Source of the DNA: Chloroflexota bacterium
GTDB taxonomy: Bacteria; Chloroflexota; Limnocylindria; Limnocylindrales; CSP1-4
Assembly (NCBI GenBank): GCA_021802825.1
Contig: JAJZRG010000013.1
Coordinates: 18,510-82,509, forward strand
Reading direction: 5' to 3'
Length of the DNA stretch: 64,000 nucleotides
Shown: in pieces, positions 20,598 through 29,009 of the stretch
How the letters are laid out: every line of letters begins with the position of its first letter
How positions within the stretch are numbered: position 1 is the first letter of the stretch
The notes under the pieces: model-generated
Told to the model about the DNA's origin: nothing
Databases searched by the model: none
Seen by the model: only the letters and a program-made list of their open reading frames with translations
Translations under genes and position numbers: made by a program

Positions 20598-21446
20598 ATG
20601 CACGCCCGAATCGACCTCAGGCATCCGGGGCTCGTCCCCGAGGTCGCGGCCGCCATCCGTGAGGCGCGCGCGCTTGCCGGCTGGTCGCAGCGCGAACTCG
20701 CGGCGCGATCGGAAACCTCGCAATCAACGGTCTCGCGGATCGAGCGGGGTGAGGCACGCGAGCCCGACCTCCTCGTGATCGAGCGAATCCTCACCGCCCT
20801 TGGAATCCGCGTCACGCTGGACATCTCCGGCAGGCACCTCGAGGACCGACGACGGCAATCCGACTTCGTCCACGGCGTGACTGCCGGCTTCATCGGCCGT
20901 CGGTTCCGTCGCGACGGATGGCTGATCGCCAATGAGGTGCAGATCGGCGACAGGGCACCCCGCGGCTGGATCGACCTCCTCGCTTTTCGCGAGTCGGATG
21001 CCTCGCTCGTAGTGGAGGAGACGAAAAGCGGCATTCTCGATGCTGGCGGCCTGCTCCGACAGGTCGGCTTCTATCAGCGCGAGGCCGCGAACGCCGCGCG
21101 CAGACTCGGCTGGCGCGCCGAGTGGACGACCGTCCTGGTCGTCGCCCTCGACACCGACGTCGTCGCCAGGACGATCCATGCCAATCGCGACCTCCTCGCA
21201 TCGGCCTTTCCGACCGCGCCACGTGCTCTCACCGCCTGGATCCAGGATCCTGGGAAGCCGAGGCCTCGCGGCTGGACACTGGCCACCGCCGACCCTCGGG
21301 ATCGCGGCGCGATCTGGCTCCGGTCGAGCGCGCTGGGCGAGAGGCGGCGGCCTGCGGCCTTCCTCGACTACGCCGACGCCGCGAACGCCCTGGCCGCTCG
21401 CGAACTTGTCAGGCACAACGCGAGGTCATTCCGCACAAGCCGTTGA
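20598..21446 (+). CDS. XRE-type HTH fused to a PD-(D/E)XK-like domain
   Basis: A 282-residue protein. Residues about 14-70 are an XRE helix-turn-helix (LAGWSQRELAARSETSQSTVSRIERG in two halves: WSQRELAARS and QSTVSRIERG). The remainder contains a restriction-endonuclease-like core: Glu113 (ANEVQIG), Asp126 (GWIDLLAF), Glu141-x-Lys143 (VVEETKSG) and Gln155/Gln160 in the next helix, the order expected of PD-(D/E)XK nucleases. It stands alone on the plus strand between repeat-rich gaps. Such fusions could be a regulator with a retained nuclease fold or a standalone defence effector. Catalytic activity is inferred. Confidence 0.72.
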   Translation: MHARIDLRHPGLVPEVAAAIREARALAGWSQRELAARSETSQSTVSRIERGEAREPDLLVIERILTALGIRVTLDISGRHLEDRRRQSDFVHGVTAGFIGRRFRRDGWLIANEVQIGDRAPRGWIDLLAFRESDASLVVEETKSGILDAGGLLRQVGFYQREAANAARRLGWRAEWTTVLVVALDTDVVARTIHANRDLLASAFPTAPRALTAWIQDPGKPRPRGWTLATADPRDRGAIWLRSSALGERRRPAAFLDYADAANALAARELVRHNARSFRTSR

Positions 21447-21759
21447 CCGCGGCAGTCGCTCGCGCCCCCGCGTCCGGGCCCCGCAGGCTGGGTCGCCCGC
21501 GCCCCCGCGGCCGGATCCAGGCTGAGTCGCGTGAGGGTCGGATTCGGGCGACCTGTGCAGGGCCTCCGGCGCGAAGGGGCACACTGGGCTGTGGCGGGTG
21601 CGGGCGCCGCGCCTTCGCGAGTCTGGCGTGACTCGCGGCCCCCGGCCGCGGCCGGCGCGGGGGCGGCACGGGAAGCGGAACGGGCGAGGGACGGGCGCGG
21701 AACGGGCGAGGGACGGGCGCGGCACGGGTGAAGGCCGGGCGCGCAGACGCCACTCAGCC
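21447..21759. repeat. repeat-rich intergenic region
   Basis: No gene is seen. It includes the dyad GCGAGTC-N6-GACTCGC at about 21617-21636, which could also act as a hairpin between the convergent genes, and a roughly 20-base tandem run (gggcgagggacgggcgcgga type) at 21675-21735. Confidence 0.5.
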
Positions 21760-22860
21760 TCAGTCGCGCTCTCGGTTCGCCTGGCGGGCCTGCCGACGGC
21801 GGGCAGCACGGTTGCTGGTCGCCGGGATGGGCCGGGCGTCGCGGATCGTGCGGGCGTCGAGGCCCGCCTCGACCGCATCGGCGAGGGGCATCGCGGCGAA
21901 CTTGGCGGCCTGGGCGAGCTGCCGGATGGCCATCCTCGCCGCCTCGGGGGTTCGGTCCGCCAGGCGCGTGGCATTGGTCAGCCCGACCCTCGCGAGCCCG
22001 CGGCCGTTGGCCGACGCGGCGTACTGCGAGGCCCACACCATCTCGGGCGCGCGATCGACCTCCAGGCCGGACTCGGGGACGGCCAGCGCGGCGCAGACGA
22101 TGCCCCGGTCGCCGGGCGTCTCGCGGACCAGCTGCCAGTTGTCCGGACCCGCGATCAGGTCCACCAGCAGCGACTGCCAGGGGGCCTCGAAGATGGCCGC
22201 CGCGCCGACCTCGTGGGCCGAGCCGCCGGTGATCGCGAGCATCGCGTGGATCCCCCCCGTGCGCTCGAGCAGGACGGTGCTCGCGTTCGACAGCAGCACC
22301 CGCTCCGAGGCGTTGCCTCCGATCGAGACGGCGTCGGGCTCCTCGACCACGATGACGCGGCAGCCGGCCGCCACGAGCGCCTCGACCTCATCGGCCAGCG
22401 AGTGCGCGATCGACAGCGTGACGTCGAACTTCGCGGCGTTGAGCTCGGCGGCGCTCGGGGGCTCCTCGCCGGCTTCGCGGGCCCGGCGGAGGGCGTCCTC
22501 AATGGAACGGCGACCCAGCGTGTACGGGCCGGGCAGCGCCTGGGCGACGGTGGTCCCCTCCGGCGCGACGGCCGTCGCAGCCTTCCACGCGCCGACCAGC
22601 GGGCGCTCCGCCTCGAAGCGGCGCTCGAACAGGGCGAGCCGCACGGCTTCGGTGAGGCTCGGCCACCGGACCTGGCCGTCGGTCAGCAGGTCCATGCCGG
22701 CCTCGGCCTGGGCTGCGAGCACCTCGGCGACGAGCTGGTTCGTGGCACGCTCGAGCGCCTCGGCATCGGCCCGCCCCGCGGCCACGTCGGCCTCGAGCGC
22801 AGCCAGATCGATCCCGTCGGAGGTGACGCGGGGCCAGGCCCCTTGCAGCATGGCGAACAT
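21760..22860 (-). CDS. MetE-like (UROD/MetE superfamily) protein lacking zinc cysteines
   Basis: A 366-residue protein resembling the C-terminal catalytic barrel of cobalamin-independent methionine synthase: LLTDGQVRWPS near 58-68, LPGPYTL near 109-115, and VVEEPDA near 171-177. The zinc ligands of MetE (His-x-Cys, Glu, and Cys in NPDCGL) are mostly missing: His205 remains, but position 207 is Met and the NPDCGL equivalent reads VPESGL with Ser264. A homocysteine methyltransferase role is therefore doubtful; another methyl transfer or a binding role is possible. A TAGGAT box lies eight bases before the ATG. Confidence 0.7.
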   Translation of the reverse strand: MFAMLQGAWPRVTSDGIDLAALEADVAAGRADAEALERATNQLVAEVLAAQAEAGMDLLTDGQVRWPSLTEAVRLALFERRFEAERPLVGAWKAATAVAPEGTTVAQALPGPYTLGRRSIEDALRRAREAGEEPPSAAELNAAKFDVTLSIAHSLADEVEALVAAGCRVIVVEEPDAVSIGGNASERVLLSNASTVLLERTGGIHAMLAITGGSAHEVGAAAIFEAPWQSLLVDLIAGPDNWQLVRETPGDRGIVCAALAVPESGLEVDRAPEMVWASQYAASANGRGLARVGLTNATRLADRTPEAARMAIRQLAQAAKFAAMPLADAVEAGLDARTIRDARPIPATSNRAARRRQARQANRERD

Positions 22861-22961
22861 GGCCCTAGATCCTACCGTCTGGCCGGCGCGCGCCGGACGT
22901 CAGCCCGCGGGCGAGACCGACGATGCGCGACAACGCGCAACGATGCGCTGACAGCTCGCGG

Positions 22962-24188
22962 CTATCGCCAGGCCTGGACGCCCATGCCCCACAGCAGCCA
23001 GAACCCGGCCAGCATGCCGACCAGCCCCGCGACCTGGACCGCCGCCATCGCGGGCGACCCGACGATGGGCACGGCCGTGCCGGGCTGCGGGCCCGGGCGC
23101 ACCCACAGCGAGCGCAGCGTGGGCACCGCCGTGGGCCGGAAGAGCACGCCGAGCCAGATGCCGGTCAGCAGCCCGCCGACATGCGCCCAGTTGTCGATGC
23201 CCGCCACCGAGAGCCCGAACATGAGGTTGAGCGCGATGATCGCAACGAGGTTGACGAGCAGGCCGCGGCCGACCTCGCCGAGTGCGGGCCGGTGGACGTA
23301 GAGCGCGGCGACGAGCACGCCGATCAGCCCGAAGAGCGCGCCCGAGGCGCCGACCGCGTAGGGCGACGAGGTCGCGGGGTCTGACATCGCGAAGCTGAGC
23401 AGCGAGGCGCCGACGGCCGTCACGACGTAGAACGTGAGCATCCGCCAGGGGCCGTAGAGCCGCTCGACGAACGGGCCGAACAGCCACAGCCCGTACATGT
23501 TGAGCACGAGGTGGAACGGGTTCTCCGCGAGCGGCGCATGCACGAGCACAACGGTGAGCAGGCGATACAGCTCCCCATGGGCGATGGCGACCTTGTCCAT
23601 CTCGAGCGCCTGCAGCAGCTGGCTGCCGTCCGGCCCGCCGATATCCGCCACGAGCGAGACGACGGAGGTCACCGCGATGATGGCCAGCGTCATCGTCACC
23701 GCCGAGCCGCCCCGGGCCCGCGAGAAGTAGCGCCCGGCGCCCCGCTTGTCGCCCAGCTCCTTGCTCAGCCAGCCGAGCCGTGATGCGATCTCGGCCCTGT
23801 CCTCGCGCGGCGCCAGCCGGTCCGCCTGCCGGTACGCCTCAGCCGCCCCGGCCAGGTCGCCGCTGCGCACGCGGGCGCCCGCGATCTCGCGCCACGCGGG
23901 GTAGGTCGCGGGGGTGGCCGGCAGCCGCGTCACCTCCTGCCAGGCGCCCATCGCGGCGTTCTCGTCGTCGAGCCGGTGCATCGCCTGCCCGAACCCCAGC
24001 AGGGCCGCCGCGGTGACGCTGTGGTCGTCGAAGCCGACGACCCGCTGGTAGAGCCGCGCCGCGTCAACGAACCGCGACTGGTCCATGAGCTCCGCCGCGT
24101 GGTCGAGCGCGGCGAGGGCCGCGGCCCTCGTGAGCGGCCCATCGTGGGCCAGCGTGCCGTGGTAGTCGAAGGAGGGCGGCTGGGTCAC
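22962..24188 (-). CDS. rhomboid family intramembrane serine protease with TPR-like N-terminus
   Basis: A 408-residue protein. The first 155 residues are helical and TPR-like (pairs such as AARLYQRVVGF and AAEAYRQADRL). Seven or so TM segments follow from about 164. Rhomboid catalytic residues are Ser282 in VGASGALFG and His336 in NWAHVGG, with the conserved HxxxN at 226-230. The GTG at 24188 is used because a TACAGT -10 lies six bases upstream; the frame is open further but that region would include the promoter. Likely cleaves membrane proteins in the plane of the membrane. Substrate unknown. Confidence 0.88.
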   Translation of the reverse strand: MTQPPSFDYHGTLAHDGPLTRAAALAALDHAAELMDQSRFVDAARLYQRVVGFDDHSVTAAALLGFGQAMHRLDDENAAMGAWQEVTRLPATPATYPAWREIAGARVRSGDLAGAAEAYRQADRLAPREDRAEIASRLGWLSKELGDKRGAGRYFSRARGGSAVTMTLAIIAVTSVVSLVADIGGPDGSQLLQALEMDKVAIAHGELYRLLTVVLVHAPLAENPFHLVLNMYGLWLFGPFVERLYGPWRMLTFYVVTAVGASLLSFAMSDPATSSPYAVGASGALFGLIGVLVAALYVHRPALGEVGRGLLVNLVAIIALNLMFGLSVAGIDNWAHVGGLLTGIWLGVLFRPTAVPTLRSLWVRPGPQPGTAVPIVGSPAMAAVQVAGLVGMLAGFWLLWGMGVQAWR

Positions 24189-24194
24189 GCCCCG

Positions 24195-24200
24195 ACTGTA
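24195..24200 (-). promoter_or_regulatory. -10 box, leaderless start of the rhomboid gene
   Basis: TACAGT on the minus strand followed by six bases and GTG. The twelve bases GTGTACAGTCGG also occur before the thiolase start at 49090. Confidence 0.55.
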
Positions 24201-24499
24201 CACGGACCAGACGTGGTGGTCCCAATCCCGGCCGGCAGATTGGCCGCCATGCTCGACGCCTGCGCCGTCCGCCCGCTCGCTACTCGGCGCCTGCGCCGTG
24301 CGCCCGATCGCCAACAGCGAGCGCAACGAGGGGCCGGGACTGCTGCTCCCAGCGGCCAAGCAGGACGCCGGTCCGCCGCCGGGCGTCGTCGTGCCGGGAG
24401 GCGGCCTGGTGGCCCCCTGAACCTCGGCCTCGCGCGCGATGGGCGCAGCCGTGGCGCGCGGGAGCTCGCGGCCCGCGGGCCATCTCGCTGCCGCCCGTC

Positions 24500-25189
24500 C
24501 TATTGGGGCGTCGCGGACTCCCAGCCGGTCGCGCCCTGGGCAGCGGCGAAGGCCGAGGCCGGGTCGGCTCCCCCGTCGAGCGCGGCCGCGTAGGCGCCGA
24601 CCAGCGCGTCGAACGCGCCCCCGTCGTCGCGGCTCGGCGCCGCGAGCACCGTGGCGTCCTCGGGCAGCCCCGCCGGCACGGATCGCGACGCGAGGCCCAC
24701 CGGTCGCACCAGCACGACGAGGCGGGTGCCGGCGAACTGGCCGGCCTCCACGGCGGCCGCCATCACGTCGGACGGGACGTCTTCGGTGACCACCAGCACG
24801 CCCGAGGGCGCGAGGTAGCGCATCCCGAGGTCAACGTCGGCGCCCTCGAGCCGTGGCCCGTCGGGACTGCCGGCGGGTCCATCGGCTGCGGCGCCCGCAG
24901 CCTCCGTCTCGGCGAAGGGCGAGGGGTCCTGTTCGTCGGGCGACGCGTCCGGCGCCGGCGCCAGGATGGGCGTGGGCCGGACGGGGTCGCGGAGCACGGC
25001 GGCGTGGCCGACCCCGGCTCGGGACAGCGCGATCAGGAGCGCCTCGCCCGGGGCGTCCTCTCCCACGCGGCTGACGAGCTCGACGCGGGCTCCGCGGCCG
25101 GCCGCGGCCAGGGCGACCCCACAGGCCCGCCCAGCAGGCGCAGCCGCTGGCGCGGGGCGCCAGGCCAGGCTACCGACGATGACGATCAT
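24500..25189 (-). CDS. degenerate PfkB/ribokinase-family protein
   Basis: A 229-residue protein with a PfkB-like start (MIVIVGSLAWRP, then ACGVALAAAGRGARVELVSRVGEDAPGE in pieces: GVALAAAGRGA and SRVGEDAPGE). PfkB kinases are about 300 residues with a C-terminal GAGD catalytic motif. Here the end reads GATGWESATPQ and the GAGD anion hole is not found, while an acidic Pro/Ala insert fills about 80-115. It may be a non-catalytic relative or a decaying gene. Start is leaderless-like, with TAGCCT six bases before the ATG. Confidence 0.6.
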   Translation of the reverse strand: MIVIVGSLAWRPAPAAAPAGRACGVALAAAGRGARVELVSRVGEDAPGEALLIALSRAGVGHAAVLRDPVRPTPILAPAPDASPDEQDPSPFAETEAAGAAADGPAGSPDGPRLEGADVDLGMRYLAPSGVLVVTEDVPSDVMAAAVEAGQFAGTRLVVLVRPVGLASRSVPAGLPEDATVLAAPSRDDGGAFDALVGAYAAALDGGADPASAFAAAQGATGWESATPQ

Positions 25190-25195
25190 GCCGTC

Positions 25196-25201
25196 AGGCT
25201 A
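25196..25201 (-). promoter_or_regulatory. -10 box, leaderless start of the PfkB-like gene
   Basis: TAGCCT on the minus strand, six bases, then ATG at 25189. No Shine-Dalgarno is present. Confidence 0.5.
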
Positions 25202-25231
25202 CACCGCGTCCAGCGACCGGCGGTCGATCCC

Positions 25232-25336
25232 CCGTCAACCCGTGGCTGGGCGACTCAGGGCTGCTCCACCATCCGGGCGGGCGACTGCGGGACGTTCTCG
25301 ACCGTCAACCCGTGGCTGGGCGGCTCAGTGCTGCTC
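25232..25336. repeat. 35-bp direct repeat pair
   Basis: Two copies at 25232-25266 and 25302-25336, 70 bases apart, differing at two positions. The second runs into the 3' end of the anti-sigma-like gene. Each contains CCGTCAACCCGTGGCTGGG. Confidence 0.75.
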
Positions 25337-26173
25337 GGGGGTCGGCGACGCGGTGTGCGACTCGGAGGGCGGCTCCGTTGGCGAGGGCTCCCCGCCATCC
25401 TCGCTCGGGTCCGGTGTGGCGGTCGGCGTCGGCATGCTGGTGGGCCGCGGCGTGGCGGGGTTCGAGCCCCCCGAGCCCCCCGAGCCTCCCGAGCCTCCCG
25501 GCGTCGCCGAGCCGGTCAAGCCGGAGCCGCCGCCGCCATGGGTCTGTGTCGCCTGGGGGTTGTCGTCCCTGGGGGACTCGGACGCCCCGGAGGGGTCTGG
25601 GCTCTCCGAGGACTCGGGCTTGCCGCTGGCCTCTGGCGCCATCGAGCTGTCCACGGGCCCGTTGGTCTCGGAGGGCGCGGGCGAGTCGCCCGGCTCCCCT
25701 GAGGACGTCGGCGTGGGCGTCACGAGCTGCGTGGGCGTGGTGGTTGGCCCCGGGCTGCTGTTCTGCGCGTTGAACGCGCCGAGCGCGCCGGCGGTCCCGG
25801 CCGCAGCCGCCCCGATCGTGAGGCTGCTCACGAGCACGAGGCTGATTGCCTGGAGCCGCGCCATGGCCGGGAAGCCGCGGCCGAAGGTGATGCGGGCCGC
25901 GTCACCCACGGACGCCACCAGACCCAGCAGCGACAGTCGTCGGATGGCGGACCTCGCCGCCACCACGGGTGCGGGCGTGGGCTCGCTGGCGATGGCTGCC
26001 ATCACCCGGTCCGCGAAGTCCGGGCTCGGCCCCACCGTCTCGCGGTCCGCGAGCGCCTCGAGCTGCCGGGCCAGCCGCGCGTCGTCGGCGATCTCCTCGG
26101 CGGGGAGATCCAGCCCGCCAAGCTCAGCGCTCGAGAACGGGTTCGGGTTCTGGCCGGGATAGCGGGGGCTCAT
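25325..26173 (-). CDS. putative anti-sigma factor, membrane-anchored
   Basis: A 282-residue protein starting at an ATG that overlaps the sigma-factor stop by four bases. The cytoplasmic N-terminus (about 1-105) has DARLARQLEALADRE and PDFADRVMAAI segments, a TM at about 106-130, and a long extracytoplasmic Pro/Ser/Thr/Gly tail. No zinc-binding HxxxCxxC of the classical anti-sigma domain is present. The coupling to an ECF sigma factor is the main reason for the assignment. The extracytoplasmic tail is low-complexity and might span the wall. Confidence 0.65.
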   Translation of the reverse strand: MSPRYPGQNPNPFSSAELGGLDLPAEEIADDARLARQLEALADRETVGPSPDFADRVMAAIASEPTPAPVVAARSAIRRLSLLGLVASVGDAARITFGRGFPAMARLQAISLVLVSSLTIGAAAAGTAGALGAFNAQNSSPGPTTTPTQLVTPTPTSSGEPGDSPAPSETNGPVDSSMAPEASGKPESSESPDPSGASESPRDDNPQATQTHGGGGSGLTGSATPGGSGGSGGSGGSNPATPRPTSMPTPTATPDPSEDGGEPSPTEPPSESHTASPTPEQH

Positions 26174-26901
26174 CGCTCGTGGTCCTCGAGAGCCGTCCGA
26201 AGGCGAGCAAGCCCGCGGTGGAGATGCGTCTTGACGGTGCCCAGCGGGCGGTCGGTGGCCTCGGCGATCTCGAGCAGCGAGCGCTCGGCGAAGAACCGCA
26301 GGGCCACCACCTCGCGATACGGCTCGTCCAGCGAGGCGACGGCCGAGCGGATCCGGGCGTCCTGCTCTGCGCGGAGCACGGCGTGCGCGGGATCGACCGC
26401 GTCCCTGGTCCCGCTCGTCCGGAAGCGCTCCCGACCCGGCTCGTCGGACTCGGCGGCGATGGGGTCGAGCCAGGTCACCCGCTTGCGGCGGCCCGCGCTG
26501 CGGACCGCGAGCCGCACCGCGATCCGTGACAGCCAGGCGCCGAACGGACCCTCGCCGCGCCATGACCCGAGCGATCGGTAGGCGATCACGAAGGCCTCCT
26601 GGGCGACGTCTTCGGCCTCGGGGCGGTCGCCGAGAATCCGCGCGCACGCAGCGACGACCGATCCGCTCTCCCGCTCGACAAGTCGGCGGTAGGCGTCTCG
26701 GTCCCCGGCGAGCACGGCATCGACGATCGTGCGGTCATCGTTCGCTGCTCCGGTCTCAAGGGCGACGTCACGGGTTCCGTCCGTGGGCCTGTCCTCCGTG
26801 CTGCGAGTGATCCCGACCCTGGCGGGGCCGGTCTGGGACCGCCCCGTGTCCGCCACCATTGTCGCGGACCCAGAACGGTCCCATCGCAGAACCGAGGTCA
26901 T
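26170..26901 (-). CDS. ECF-type RNA polymerase sigma factor
   Basis: A 243-residue sigma-70 family protein. Sigma region 2 (about 65-130) holds ARILGDRPEAEDVAQEAF in part (PEAEDVAQEAF) and AYRSLGSWRGEG. Sigma region 4 (about 175-235) holds YREVVALRFFAERS and LGTVKTHLHRGLARLR as its HTH. The first 50 residues are not conserved-looking, so an internal start is possible. It lies 21 bases after a secreted repeat protein and is coupled to the anti-sigma-like gene, giving a three-gene signalling unit. Confidence 0.87.
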   Translation of the reverse strand: MTSVLRWDRSGSATMVADTGRSQTGPARVGITRSTEDRPTDGTRDVALETGAANDDRTIVDAVLAGDRDAYRRLVERESGSVVAACARILGDRPEAEDVAQEAFVIAYRSLGSWRGEGPFGAWLSRIAVRLAVRSAGRRKRVTWLDPIAAESDEPGRERFRTSGTRDAVDPAHAVLRAEQDARIRSAVASLDEPYREVVALRFFAERSLLEIAEATDRPLGTVKTHLHRGLARLRTALEDHER

Positions 26902-26922
26902 GTTCCCCGTGATCGGATCGAC

Positions 26923-27426
26923 CTAGTGGCCGCCGTCTCCGTACGTGCCGCTGTCATGGCCGTCGCCGCCATTGTGGTCGCCTTCGCCCGAGGCGTCAGT
27001 GGGCTCGGGGCTGTGGCTCGGCTCCGGGGTCTCGGTGGCCTCGGGGCTGTGGCTCGGCTCCGGGGTCTCGGTGGCCTCGGGGCTGTGGCTCGGCTCCGGG
27101 GTCTCAGTCGCCTCCGGGCTGTCGCTCGGCTCCGGGGTCTCGGTCGCCTCGCCGGGCTGGCTCGCGTCGGGCAACGCGGTGGCGTCCGGCGTCTCGGACG
27201 GCTCGGGCGTCTCGCTGGCCTCCGGGGTCTCATGGGGCTGCCCGGACGCCGTGGCGTCGATGCTGGCGGACGGGTCCATCGACTGCTCGGCGGACGTGGT
27301 CTTGAGGTCGGTGCTCCCATGCTCGGCCGCGACGAGGCGGTTGGTCGCAAGCGCGGCGCCGGCAACCAGCAGGACCGCGACGGCCGCGGTGGCGGTCGAG
27401 CGGAGGAGACTCGGTTGGTTTCGCAT
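26923..27426 (-). CDS. secreted acidic repeat protein
   Basis: A 167-residue exported protein: signal/anchor at about 10-28 (ATAAVAVLLVAGAALATN), then a Glu/Pro/Ser/Thr-rich region with 12-residue repeats (ATETPEPSHSPE), and a Gly/His/Asp-rich tail (GDHNGGDGHDSG). The ATG at 27426 is used because it begins the signal peptide; the longer frame is not conserved-looking. The His/Asp-rich end might bind metal. It precedes the ECF sigma factor by 21 bases and may be part of the same stress response. Confidence 0.65.
   Translation of the reverse strand: MRNQPSLLRSTATAAVAVLLVAGAALATNRLVAAEHGSTDLKTTSAEQSMDPSASIDATASGQPHETPEASETPEPSETPDATALPDASQPGEATETPEPSDSPEATETPEPSHSPEATETPEPSHSPEATETPEPSHSPEPTDASGEGDHNGGDGHDSGTYGDGGH
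27004..27147. repeat. 36-bp in-frame tandem repeat
   Basis: Four copies of a 36-base unit inside the secreted repeat protein gene; the first three are nearly identical and the fourth is diverged. The unit encodes twelve residues of the S-H-S-P-E-A-T-E-T-P-E-P type. Copy number could vary between strains. Confidence 0.85.
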
Positions 27427-27617
27427 GTTGGGCGGTGGCTCCTGATGCGTGGTGGCCCCACGCGGGGCCGCTTCACCCTGCCTGAGCACGGAGGCCGCCG
27501 AAAGGTTTCAGACGGTCGACACGAATATTGGCGAGCCGACCGGCACAACCCGCCGACGAAGGCTTCTGGCGCGGCGAACCGCATCGGCCACGCGGTTGCG
27601 CCCACGCGCCCAGGCGC

Positions 27618-29009
27618 TCACGCGTCCTGGCCGGGCGCCTCGGGCTCGTCGCTCACCACGTCCACGGCGGCGAAGCCGGCCGCCTCGAGGTCGGCGCCGA
27701 ACTTGTCGTGGTCGCCCACCAGCACGATCGCGCTGCGCTCGGGGTGCACGTGCTCGCGCGCGACCCGCAGGACGTCATCCGCCGTCACCGCCTCGATCGC
27801 CGAGCGGTAGTGCAGCGGCTCGTCGTCGGGCAGGTCGTGGATGAACAGGCCGCCCAGCCAGCCGGCCACCGGGCCCGGCGTCTCGAACCGCAGCGGGAAG
27901 ACCCCGACGAGGTAGTTGCGCGCGGCGCGCAGCTCATCCTCCGTGGGCGGCGCCTCGCGGATCCGCCCGAGCTCGAGGAGGAACTCGCGGATCGAGGGGA
28001 CGGTGACCTCGGTGTTGACCGCGGCGCGGGCGGAGAACGGTCCGGCCCCGCGTCGCAGGTCGAAGCCGGCGTGGGCGCCGTACGTGTAGCCCTTCGCCTC
28101 GCGCAGGTTGCTCATGAGCCGCGAGTTGAACAGCCCGCCCAGGATCATGCTCATGACCGAGACGGCGTGGTAGTCGGGGTGCCGCCGCGCGATCCCCGGG
28201 TGCCCGATCCGGATCTCCGACTGCACCGCCCCCGGGCGGTGGACCACGCGGACGAACCGGTTGTCCACGGCGCTCGTCGAGTCCGGGGCAGTCACGGTCC
28301 CGCTGCCGCCGGTCCAGTCACCGAACAGCCGCGACGCGATCGCGAGGACCGCGTCCGGGTCCACGTCGCCGGCCACGACGAGCGCGGCGGCCGCCGGGCC
28401 GTACGCCGACGCGTGGATGGCTCGTAGGTCGGCCGAGGTGAGCCGGGACACGGTCTCGGCCGTGCCGCCGGCCGGCCGGCGGTACGGCGAGGAGGGCGCG
28501 TAGATCGAGGAGACGAACGCCTCGTCGGCGCGACGGCGGGGGTCGGCCTTGGCCTGGATGAGGTCGTTGAGGCGCTCGTCGCGCAGCCGCTCCACCTCGG
28601 ACAACGGGAACGAGGGGCGGCGGATCACCTCCGCCAGGAGCTCCAGCGCGGGCTCCAGGCGTGACGCCGGGACGTCGAGCCCGGCCGAGATGGCGTCCCA
28701 GCCCGCCTCCGCGTGCATCGACGCGCCAAGGCGCTCGAACGCCTCGGTGAGCGCGATCGCGTCACGGACCTCGGTGCCCTCAGTCAGGCCCCGCGCGGCG
28801 AGCACGGTCGCGCCGGCGATCGCGGCGGGCTCGTCGGCGGCGCCGGCGCGGACGGCAAGCGATGCGGCGATGAGCTCGCGCCCGGCCATGGGCGTGACGA
28901 TCACGCGCAGGCCGTTGGGCAAGGTCGCCCGGACCGTGGCCGGGAACTCGTAGGGGCGGGGTTCGCCTGGGATGGGCCTCTCGCTGACCATGCCGGGGCG
29001 CGGGCTCAT
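27618..29009 (-). CDS. M16 family peptidase-like protein, non-catalytic subunit
   Basis: A 463-residue M16 protein. The HxxEH zinc motif is absent: the aligned region reads AGATVLAARGLTEG. The C-terminal domain keeps the Arg/Tyr pair that grips the substrate (NSRLMSNLREAKGYTYGA). This matches the inactive partner in two-subunit M16B peptidases. It is coupled by ATGA to the active subunit at 29006-30415, so the two should form a heterodimer. Confidence 0.87.
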   Translation of the reverse strand: MSPRPGMVSERPIPGEPRPYEFPATVRATLPNGLRVIVTPMAGRELIAASLAVRAGAADEPAAIAGATVLAARGLTEGTEVRDAIALTEAFERLGASMHAEAGWDAISAGLDVPASRLEPALELLAEVIRRPSFPLSEVERLRDERLNDLIQAKADPRRRADEAFVSSIYAPSSPYRRPAGGTAETVSRLTSADLRAIHASAYGPAAAALVVAGDVDPDAVLAIASRLFGDWTGGSGTVTAPDSTSAVDNRFVRVVHRPGAVQSEIRIGHPGIARRHPDYHAVSVMSMILGGLFNSRLMSNLREAKGYTYGAHAGFDLRRGAGPFSARAAVNTEVTVPSIREFLLELGRIREAPPTEDELRAARNYLVGVFPLRFETPGPVAGWLGGLFIHDLPDDEPLHYRSAIEAVTADDVLRVAREHVHPERSAIVLVGDHDKFGADLEAAGFAAVDVVSDEPEAPGQDA

